From DATEPR01 sp036279295 (GTDB lineage Bacteria > Actinomycetota > Actinomycetes > Mycobacteriales > Pseudonocardiaceae): a stretch of DNA of 7,575 nt. The DNA lies in the NCBI GenBank assembly GCA_036279295.1, contig DASUJK010000105.1, positions 1-7,575 on the forward strand, read 5' to 3'. Positions 1 through 5,741 of the stretch are shown one piece after another (positions within the stretch are counted from its first letter, which is position 1; each line of letters starts with the position of its first letter). The translations under genes and the position numbers were made by a program. The notes under the pieces were generated by a model that had not been told where the DNA came from, did no database searches, and was given only the letters and a program-made list of their open reading frames with translations.

Positions 1-573
1 CGCGTCCGACACCAGGGCCGCGTGCTCCTCCACCGACAGCGGTGACTCGGTGACCTCGGCCCGCGGTACCCGCGCGATCGGGCCGGTGGCTGCCGGCCGT
101 GCGTGGTCGCCGCCCGCCAACTGCTCCACCGCGTGATCCAGCACGCCGGCCAGCACACCGAGACCGTCCCGCACACCGCCCGTGGAGCCCGGCAGGTTCA
201 CCACGAACGTGCCGCCCGCCACCCCGGCCACTCCCCTGGACAGCACCGCTGTGGGCACCTTGGGCAGCCCGGCGGCCCGGATGGCGTCCGCGACGCCAGG
301 CACCTCGTAGTCCAGCACCGTCCTGGTCGCCTCGGGCGTGCGATCGGTGGGGCTGATGCCGGTGCCGCCCGTCGTCACCACCACATGGACACCAGCCGCC
401 ACGGCATCGGCCAGCGCCGTGGCCACCGGTTCCCCGTCGGGCACCACGATGGGCTCGGGCACCTGGTAGCCGCGATCCCGCAGCCAGGCCGCGATGACCG
501 GGCCGGTCCTGTCCTCGTAGACACCGGCGGCTGCCCGGTTGGATGCCGCGATCACCCTGGCGGTACGGCTCAT
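1..573 (-). CDS. mog: Molybdopterin adenylyltransferase (Mog/MoaB), apparently fused to MoaE; 3' end outside window
   Basis: The 191 visible residues open with a complete MogA/MoaB fold. The molybdopterin-binding motif TTGGTG is at residues 67-72, followed by S74, P75 and D77, and NLPGS is at 126-130. Such enzymes adenylate molybdopterin before molybdenum insertion. After the Mog domain ends near residue 155 the frame stays open through a short Ala/Pro linker. Residues 170-191 (RAEVTESPLSVEEHAALVSDA) then resemble the start of MoaE, the large subunit of molybdopterin synthase, as I remember mycobacterial MoaE2. No stop and no convincing ATG or GTG start separates the two parts, so a Mog-MoaE fusion is inferred. 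The MoaE catalytic region lies off the window. The ATG at 573 is preceded by GGAGG four bases upstream and overlaps the moaC stop by four bases (ATGA). The Mog part is secure; the fusion is less so. Confidence 0.88.
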   Translation of the reverse strand, partial: MSRTARVIAASNRAAAGVYEDRTGPVIAAWLRDRGYQVPEPIVVPDGEPVATALADAVAAGVHVVVTTGGTGISPTDRTPEATRTVLDYEVPGVADAIRAAGLPKVPTAVLSRGVAGVAGGTFVVNLPGSTGGVRDGLGVLAGVLDHAVEQLAGGDHARPAATGPIARVPRAEVTESPLSVEEHAALVSDA

Positions 574-1049
574 CGGTCCTCCGGTCGCGTCCAGCGGCCG
601 GTTTTGCCGCCGTCCTTGCTCTCCACCCGCACCGCGTCCAGCACGGCCGCCGGGTCGACCGCCTTGATCATGTCGTGCAGCGCCAGGCCTGCGCCGGCCA
701 CCGCGGTCAGCGCCTCCATCTCGACGCCGGTCCGGTCGGTCGTGCGCACTGTGGCGGTGATCACCACATCGGTCTCGCCGACGACAAGGTCAACAGTGAC
801 CCCGGTCAGCGCGATGGGATGGCACAACGGGATCAGGTCGGGAGTGCGCTTGGCCGCCATGATGCCGGCGATCCTGGCGGTGGCCATGGCATCGCCCTTG
901 GGCAGTCCGTCGATCCGCAGCAACCCGATCACCTCGGCCGTGGTCCGCACCACACCAGTGGCCACCGCGGTGCGGGCCGTGGCCTCCTTGGCGGACACGT
1001 CGACCATCCTGGCCGCCCCGGAGGCGTCCAGATGAGTCAGTTCAGTCAT
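570..1049 (-). CDS. moaC: Cyclic pyranopterin monophosphate synthase MoaC
   Basis: This is a complete 159-residue MoaC of normal family length. It acts after MoaA in molybdenum cofactor synthesis, converting 3',8-cyclo-GTP to cyclic pyranopterin monophosphate in the cytoplasm. Family motifs appear in order: LTHLD and ARMVDVSAKEAT near the start, KGDAMATARIAGIMAAKRTP at 51-70, DLIPLCHP at 71-78, TGVEMEALTAV at 107-117 and HDMIKAVD at 125-132. K51, D126 and K129 correspond to the residues known to be catalytic in E. coli MoaC (K51, D128, K131), and GGKTG near the end is also typical. The ATG at 1049 lies eight bases inside the end of the malic enzyme gene and has no clear Shine-Dalgarno of its own. 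Translation is therefore probably coupled to the upstream gene. The stop overlaps the Mog start. moaA is not in the window. Confidence 0.97.
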   Translation of the reverse strand: MTELTHLDASGAARMVDVSAKEATARTAVATGVVRTTAEVIGLLRIDGLPKGDAMATARIAGIMAAKRTPDLIPLCHPIALTGVTVDLVVGETDVVITATVRTTDRTGVEMEALTAVAGAGLALHDMIKAVDPAAVLDAVRVESKDGGKTGRWTRPEDR

Positions 1050-2442
1050 TTACCGATGTTACGGCGGTCGCCGCCTTCCGCACGGCCTCGGCCACTGCGG
1101 GTGCCACCTGCGAGTCGAACACGCTTGGCACGATGAACGACGCGTTGAGCTGGTCCATGGTGACCACGTCGGCGATGGCGTCGGCAGCGGCCAGCAGCAT
1201 CGAGTCGGTGATCGTGCGGGCCTGCGCGTCCAGCAGTCCCCGGAACACACCGGGGAACGCCAGCACGTTGTTGATCTGGTTCGGGTAGTCGCTGCGCCCG
1301 GTGGCCACGACGGCGGCATGCTTCTGCGCCTCCAGCGGATCGACCTCGGGATCCGGGTTGGCCAGCGCGAACACGACCGCGTTCTTGTTCATGGTGGCGA
1401 CCTGCTCGGAGCCGAACAGGTTCGGCGCGGAGACACCGATGAACACGTCGGCGCCGACGAGCGCTTCGTGCAGACTGCCCGACAGCTGTTCGGAATTGGT
1501 GTGCTCGGCCAGCCACGCCAGATTGTCGTCCAGATCACCGCGCTGCGAATGCACGATGCCGTCGATGTCGACGGCCAGAATGTCGCGCGGGGACGAGCGC
1601 AGCAGCAGCCGGATGATCGCCGAACCGGCGGCGCCGGCACCGCAGACCACGATCTTGCAGTCCCGGATGTCCTTGTCCACCACGCGAAGCGCGTTGCGCA
1701 GCGCGCCGACGACGACGATCGCGGTGCCGTGCTGATCATCGTGGAACACCGGGATGTCCAGCTTCTCCCGCAGCCGGGCCTCGATCTCGAAGCAGCGCGG
1801 CGCCGCGATGTCCTCCAGGTTGATGCCCGCGTACACCGGCGCGATCAGCTCGACGGTGCGGATGATCTCCTCGGTGTCCTGTGTGTCCAGACACACCGGC
1901 CACGCGTTGACCTCGCCGAATCGCTTGAACAGCGCGGCTTTGCCCTCCATCACGGGCAGCGCGGCGGCCGGTCCGATGTTGCCCAGGCCGAGCACCGCCG
2001 AGCCGTCGGTGACCACGGCGATGGTGTTGCGCTTGATGGTCAGGCGGCGCGCGTCGTCCGGGTTGGCCGCGATCGCCTGGCACACCCTGGCCACGCCGGG
2101 CGTGTACGCGCGGGACAGGTCGTCACGGTTGCGCAGTTGCACCTTCGAGTTGACCTCGATCTTGCCGCCGAGGTGGATCAGGAAGGTCCGGTCGGAGACC
2201 TTGCGCACCTCGACGTCGGGCAGCGCGGCCAGCGCCTCTTCGATGTCCTTCGCGTGCCCGGCCGACGTGGCGTTGCACGTGATGTCCACCAGGATGCGGT
2301 CGCCGTGCGAGTCGACGACGTCGAACGCCGTGATCACACCGCCGACGCGACCGATGGCCGACGCCAACTCGCCAGCCGCGTTCGCCGACGATGGCACCTC
2401 CACCCGGATAGTGATCGAATATCCAGGGCCAGGTACGGGCAT
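1042..2442 (-). CDS. NAD(P)-dependent malic enzyme with N-terminal ACT domain
   Basis: This is a complete 466-residue malic enzyme, which oxidatively decarboxylates malate to pyruvate and CO2 while reducing NAD(P). Residues about 8-85 form an ACT-like regulatory domain (starting YSITIRVEVPS), an amino-acid or effector-binding fold. The catalytic part has SRAYTPGV with Tyr113, MEGKAALFKRF with Lys168, the metal-binding NLEDIAAPRC (E210, D211) and FHDDQHGTA (D235, D236). The Rossmann dinucleotide loop GAGAAG is at 268-273, with FALANPDPE at 358-366 and NNVLAFPGVFRG at 391-402. Length and order fit the short bacterial ACT-malic enzymes and not the longer MaeB type with a phosphotransacetylase domain. 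A GGAGG seven bases before the ATG fixes the start. The gene lies 49 bases after a small ORF and overlaps moaC by eight bases, an unusual partner for cofactor genes. NAD versus NADP preference cannot be read safely. Confidence 0.96.
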   Translation of the reverse strand: MPVPGPGYSITIRVEVPSSANAAGELASAIGRVGGVITAFDVVDSHGDRILVDITCNATSAGHAKDIEEALAALPDVEVRKVSDRTFLIHLGGKIEVNSKVQLRNRDDLSRAYTPGVARVCQAIAANPDDARRLTIKRNTIAVVTDGSAVLGLGNIGPAAALPVMEGKAALFKRFGEVNAWPVCLDTQDTEEIIRTVELIAPVYAGINLEDIAAPRCFEIEARLREKLDIPVFHDDQHGTAIVVVGALRNALRVVDKDIRDCKIVVCGAGAAGSAIIRLLLRSSPRDILAVDIDGIVHSQRGDLDDNLAWLAEHTNSEQLSGSLHEALVGADVFIGVSAPNLFGSEQVATMNKNAVVFALANPDPEVDPLEAQKHAAVVATGRSDYPNQINNVLAFPGVFRGLLDAQARTITDSMLLAAADAIADVVTMDQLNASFIVPSVFDSQVAPAVAEAVRKAATAVTSVND

Positions 2443-2491
2443 GGCTCGGCCTCCACAGCGTCAACGAACCGGTGGTAGGACCTTAATCCTG

Positions 2492-2683
2492 TCAGCGGTT
2501 GATAACGGTGACCGGGTGCTCGTAACGCAAGGTCTCGGCCGGCACGGGGAAATCCTCGTCACCGAACGGGGACAGCGAGCCCTGCCGGTCGGACGTGAAC
2601 TCGCCGACGGGGTGCTCGTGTTCGTACGCGGCGGCCGGCCACTGCGGGTCGATCTTGTCGGACTTGGCTTCGCCCTTGGCCAC
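2492..2683 (-). CDS. Small conserved-looking protein of unknown function
   Basis: This 63-residue ORF is not recognised by sequence. It is soluble and charged, with no signal peptide or membrane segment. It starts with a Lys-rich stretch (MAKGEAKSDK) and contains a repeated His motif: YEHEHPV at 20-26 and YEHPV at 54-58. It also has a Pro/acidic middle (SPFGDEDFPVP, 38-48). The GTG start at 2683 has a strong AGGAGG four bases upstream, which is the main reason to accept it as real. It is divergent from the 768-residue gene and 49 bases ahead of the malic enzyme, so it probably leads the operon. From memory, Rv0863 occupies the same position in M. tuberculosis, between the Rv0862c homologue and moaC2, and is also a small hypothetical protein. 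That equivalence is positional only. Confidence 0.7.
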   Translation of the reverse strand: MAKGEAKSDKIDPQWPAAAYEHEHPVGEFTSDRQGSLSPFGDEDFPVPAETLRYEHPVTVINR

Positions 2684-2721
2684 GGCTCCTCCTCAAGCTG
2701 TCCAGCGGGCGCGACGCCCAT

Positions 2722-2738
2722 GCACACCCCTAGTGTGC
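2722..2738. promoter_or_regulatory. Palindrome GCACAC-N5-GTGTGC, possible operator
   Basis: The plus strand reads GCACACCCCTAGTGTGC, a perfect six-base inverted repeat with a five-base spacer. It lies in the divergent intergenic region, 39 bases from the GTG of the small gene and 57 bases from the ATG of the 768-residue gene. Position and spacing suit a dimeric regulator's operator. The short AT-poor stem with no T-run makes a terminator unlikely. No second copy was seen in the window and no adjacent regulator gene points to the binding protein. Confidence 0.4.
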
Positions 2739-2780
2739 CGTACTGCCGACGCGGCCGTCCGATCCCCACCCCCGCACAGA

Positions 2781-2786
2781 TAACCT
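2781..2786 (+). promoter_or_regulatory. Candidate -10 element for the 768-residue gene
   Basis: TAACCT fits the actinobacterial TANNNT -10 pattern and ends nine bases before the ATG at 2796. A transcript starting six to eight bases after it would carry at most a few untranslated bases. This fits the absence of a purine-rich Shine-Dalgarno before this ATG. Leaderless or near-leaderless messages are common in actinomycetes. No good -35 was seen, so this is a weak prediction. Confidence 0.35.
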
Positions 2787-2795
2787 TGGTAAACG

Positions 2796-5102
2796 ATGCC
2801 GGGTACCTCCTTGGCCGAATGGCTGCGCGCGCGGGACGACGTGACGTTGTCCGCGCTGCTGCGTGCCCGGCCGGACCTGGCGACGCCACCGCCCGCCGAC
2901 ACGACCGTGCTGGCCACCAGGGCCGCCACCAGGGCATCGGTGGCCAGGGCCTGCGAGAACCTGGACGCGTTCACGCTGGCCGTGCTCGACGCGCTGGTCG
3001 TGGCGGACGCCGACGGCACCGGCGTGCCACGGGTCGAGCTGCGCAGGCTGCTGGGCACCGACGTGACGGCCGCTCAGGCCGATCGGGCCCTGCGGCGGCT
3101 CTGTGAGCTGGCGATCGCCTGGCCGACCGACGGGGCAGATGGCGCTGGCGCCTACGCCGTCGTGCCGGCGGCCAGGGAGACCACCGGGCCGTATCCGGGT
3201 GGGCTGGCGCCGCCGTCGCCCGCGCTGGCCGACGTCGACGTCGCCGAGTTGCTGGCCGACGTGGCCGAGCCGGAGCGCCGGATGCTCGGCGCGCTGGCCG
3301 CCGGGCCGCCGGTGGGCCGCACCAGGGACGCCAGGGAGACCAACGGGGACGGCGATCCGACCACCCCGGTGCGCAGGCTGCTGGCCAGGGGCCTGCTGGT
3401 GCGCAGGGACAGCGAGACGGTCGAGCTGCCGAGGCAGGTGGCGCTGGCCCTGCGGGGCACCCGGCCGCTGGGCCGGCTGCACCCGAATCCGCCGACGCCG
3501 ACCACCACCCAGCGCAAGGCGGACACCGTGGACGCCACCGGCGCCGGCGAGGCCGTCGAGCTGGTCCGGCACGTCGTGGCGCTGCTGGCGCTGTGGTCGA
3601 AGGAGCCGCCGCCGGTGCTGCGTGCCGGTGGGCTGGGCGTGCGGGAGCAGCGCAGGCTGGCCAAGCAGTTGGAGGTCACCGAGCCGATGGCGGTGCTGGT
3701 GGCCGAGCTGGCCGTGGGCGCCGACCTGGCCGCCGACTCGGAGAACACCACACCGGAGTGGGTCCCGACGACCCAGGCGGACGTCTGGCTGGCCGCCGGC
3801 ACCGAGCAGCGCTGGGCCACGCTGGCCAACGCGTGGCTCAACCTGCCGAGGCTGCCCGGTCTGGCCGGCCTGCGGGACGACAGGGACCGGCTGCTCGCGC
3901 CGCTGTCCGACGAGCTCCGCAGGCCGCTGGCACCGCGTGATCGACGCTGGATCCTGCGCACGCTGGGCGAACTGCCGGCCGGGCAGGGCATCAAGTCGCC
4001 CGACGAGCTGATGGCGCTGCTGGCCTGGCGGGCACCCCGTCGGGGCGGCCGGATGCGCGACGACCTCGTCCGCTGGACGCTGTCCGAGGCCACCACGCTC
4101 GGTGTGGTGGCCCTCGGCGGGGTCACGTCAGCGGGTCGGGCACTGCTCACCGACGGCCCGACGGCGGCAGCGAAGCAGCTGGGCGCCGCGCTGCCAGCGC
4201 CGATCGACCACGTGCTGGCCCAGGCCGACCTGACCGTCGTCGCGCCGGGACCGCTGGAGCAGGACCTGGCCGAGGAGATGGCGTTGGTCGCCGACGTCGA
4301 ATCAGCCGGTGGCGCGACCGTCTACCGGGTCGGCGAGTCGACTGTCCGCCGGGCACTGGACGCCGGCCGAACAGCCACTGAGCTGCACGAACTGTTCCGC
4401 ACCCGGTCCAGGACCCCGGTGCCGCAGGCGCTGGACTACCTCATCGACGACGTGGCGCGACGGCACGGCAGGCTGCGCGGCGGTGCCGCCGGGTCGTTCC
4501 TGCGGTGTGACGACGAGGCGCTGCTGGCCGAGGTGCTGGCCAGCCAGCAGGCGATGTCCCTGGAGCTGCGCCGGATCGCGCCCACAGTGCTGATCAGCCC
4601 GTTGCCGCTGGTCGACGTGCTGGACGGGCTGCGCTCGGCCGGGTTCACGCCAGCCGCGGAAGGACCCGACGGACGAGTCATGGACCTGCGGCCGGTCGGG
4701 CGGCGGGTGGCTGCCCGGCCACGGGCCGAACGGCATCCCGTGGTGCCGCCGACACCGAGCGACGCCCAACTGGCCGCCGTCATCCGGCAGTTGCGGGTCG
4801 GCGACCAGGCGAGCAGCTCGCGGCGCGGCAGGGCCGTGTCACCGCGACCTGGTGGTGGCATGAGCGACACGGCGGCCACCATGGGCGCGCTCCAGTCCGC
4901 TGTCCGCGAGCGACGCGACGTGTGGCTGGGCTACGTGGACGCGCAGGGCGTGGCCAGCCAGGTCCTCGTCGCCCCGGTCGCCGTCGGCGGCGGGGTGGTG
5001 GAGGGCCTGGACAAGGCGCACGACGAGATCCGCCGGTTCACCCTGCACCGGATCACGTCGGTTGCGCTGGTCGAACCGGAGCCCGACCAGCCAACCCCCT
5101 AG
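2796..5102 (+). CDS. Helicase-C-terminal-like and WYL-domain protein (Rv0862c-type)
   Basis: This is a 768-residue cytoplasmic protein of an actinobacterial family usually annotated as helicase-associated or XPB/Ssl2-like. The N-terminal 460 residues are mostly helical and Leu/Ala/Arg-rich without a catalytic motif I can name. Residues about 468-600 match the helicase C-terminal-like domain of the family, with DHVLAQADLTVVAPGPL, YRVGESTVRRALDAG, TPVPQALDYLIDDVARRHG and a closing LRRIAPTVLISPL. A basic, proline-rich linker follows (about 635-690). Residues 695-760 look like a WYL domain, with VWLGYVD at 709-715 and IRRFTLHRI at 745-753. No Walker A or DEAD-type motif is present, so it is not itself a helicase. 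In mycobacteria the family member sits next to the XPB helicase gene ercc3, suggesting a DNA-repair link, but no helicase gene follows here. The ATG was chosen because the protein start (MPGTSLAEWLRARDD) is family-like and a -10 candidate lies just upstream. Confidence 0.85.
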   Translation: MPGTSLAEWLRARDDVTLSALLRARPDLATPPPADTTVLATRAATRASVARACENLDAFTLAVLDALVVADADGTGVPRVELRRLLGTDVTAAQADRALRRLCELAIAWPTDGADGAGAYAVVPAARETTGPYPGGLAPPSPALADVDVAELLADVAEPERRMLGALAAGPPVGRTRDARETNGDGDPTTPVRRLLARGLLVRRDSETVELPRQVALALRGTRPLGRLHPNPPTPTTTQRKADTVDATGAGEAVELVRHVVALLALWSKEPPPVLRAGGLGVREQRRLAKQLEVTEPMAVLVAELAVGADLAADSENTTPEWVPTTQADVWLAAGTEQRWATLANAWLNLPRLPGLAGLRDDRDRLLAPLSDELRRPLAPRDRRWILRTLGELPAGQGIKSPDELMALLAWRAPRRGGRMRDDLVRWTLSEATTLGVVALGGVTSAGRALLTDGPTAAAKQLGAALPAPIDHVLAQADLTVVAPGPLEQDLAEEMALVADVESAGGATVYRVGESTVRRALDAGRTATELHELFRTRSRTPVPQALDYLIDDVARRHGRLRGGAAGSFLRCDDEALLAEVLASQQAMSLELRRIAPTVLISPLPLVDVLDGLRSAGFTPAAEGPDGRVMDLRPVGRRVAARPRAERHPVVPPTPSDAQLAAVIRQLRVGDQASSSRRGRAVSPRPGGGMSDTAATMGALQSAVRERRDVWLGYVDAQGVASQVLVAPVAVGGGVVEGLDKAHDEIRRFTLHRITSVALVEPEPDQPTP

Positions 5103-5117
5103 CTCGGCGCCGGATCC

Positions 5118-5741
5118 TCAGACGCGGACCGCGGTGCGCTGCTGGCGCATCGCGTGCTCGACCAGCGTGATCAGGATCTGCTTTGTCGACTCGCGGTTGC
5201 GGGCGTCACATGTGACAACCGGCACCGACTGGTCGATGGTGAGCGCTTCCCGGACGTCGTTCACCCGGTGGTGCAGCACGCCCTCGAACCGGTTGATGGC
5301 CACGATGTAGGGCAGCCGCCGGTCGTCGAAGAAGTCGATCGCGGCGAACGCGTCGGCAAGGCGCCGGGTGTCCACCAGCACGACGGCGCCGATCGCGCCA
5401 CGCACCAGGTCGTCCCACATGAACCAGAACCGGTGCTGACCCGGCGTACCGAACAGGTACAGGATCAGGTCCGAGTCCAGCGACAACCGGCCGAAGTCCA
5501 TCGCGACCGTGGTCGTCGTCTTGTTCGGGGTCGCCGACAGGTCGTCGTGGCCGATGCTCGCATCCGTCATGACCGCCTCGGTGGTCAGCGGCACGATCTC
5601 GGACACCGAACCGACCAGTGTCGTCTTCCCGACGCCGAAGCCGCCGGCCACGACGATCTTCGCCGATGTCGTCGCCTTTCGACCGCTCGGTGGTGGTTGC
5701 TGCGGCACACCACCACGCGGGTTAGAGCCTCCGAAGACCAC
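5118..5741 (-). CDS. cvnD: Conservon Ras-like GTPase (CvnD)
   Basis: This 207-residue small GTPase belongs to the CvnD family, found as the last gene of actinomycete conservons. It is the presumed switch of a Roadblock-coupled module similar in logic to MglA/MglB. The P-loop GGFGVGKT is at residues 33-40. MTDASIG and KTTTTVAMDFG (58-84) cover the switch region, LFGTPGQHRF at 96-105 is the G3 motif, NRFE at 150-153 stands in place of NKxD, and CDAR at 178-181 is the G5-like motif. A start at 5837 is possible but would add 32 Trp/Ser-rich residues read through the DUF742 gene. GTG at 5741 is preferred because GGAAAGGG lies six bases upstream and the resulting N-terminus (MVFGGSNP) is family-like. 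It then overlaps DUF742 by 20 bases. The stop is 15 bases from the convergent 768-residue gene's stop. Confidence 0.94.
   Translation of the reverse strand: MVFGGSNPRGGVPQQPPPSGRKATTSAKIVVAGGFGVGKTTLVGSVSEIVPLTTEAVMTDASIGHDDLSATPNKTTTTVAMDFGRLSLDSDLILYLFGTPGQHRFWFMWDDLVRGAIGAVVLVDTRRLADAFAAIDFFDDRRLPYIVAINRFEGVLHHRVNDVREALTIDQSVPVVTCDARNRESTKQILITLVEHAMRQQRTAVRV

Larger units (their letters stand above)
2684..2795. promoter_or_regulatory. Divergent intergenic promoter region
   Basis: These 112 bases separate the GTG of the small minus-strand gene from the ATG of the 768-residue plus-strand gene, so both transcription units must start in or beyond this space. They hold a palindrome (2722-2738), a -10-like hexamer for the plus-strand gene (2781-2786) and the strong ribosome binding site of the minus-strand gene. 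A possible minus-strand -10 hexamer, TTATCT, is the complement of 2778-2783, nearly coincident with the plus-strand one. No convincing -35 consensus was found for either direction. Confidence 0.6.

Noticed and set aside
103..1035. 310-residue plus-strand open frame over mog and moaC
   Set aside because: It is antisense to two genes with clear family motifs and shows no domain of its own.
1318..2478. 386-residue plus-strand open frame
   Set aside because: It lies antisense to the malic enzyme, whose catalytic motifs are intact. Its composition (Arg/Asp/His/Val-rich, no domain) is typical of GC-driven shadow frames.
2462..2491. Possible terminator between the small gene and the malic enzyme
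   Set aside because: The only complementary arms are four to five bases with long loops and no T-run, so read-through from the small gene to the malic enzyme is more likely.
2913..2935. Direct repeat GCCACCAGGGC, two copies
   Set aside because: It encodes ATRAATRA inside the coding sequence and is explained by codon and residue preference; there is no spacing or copy number suggestive of a binding-site array.
1754..3106. 450-residue plus-strand open frame spanning the intergenic region
   Set aside because: It is antisense to the malic enzyme and the small gene, then out of frame with the start of the 768-residue gene. It has Ser/Arg-rich low-complexity sequence and no recognisable domain.
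2730..4150. Minus-strand frames of 280 and 332 residues opposite the 768-residue gene
   Set aside because: They are Gly/Arg/Gln- and Ser-rich shadows opposite a gene with a coherent domain structure, and one crosses the divergent promoter region.
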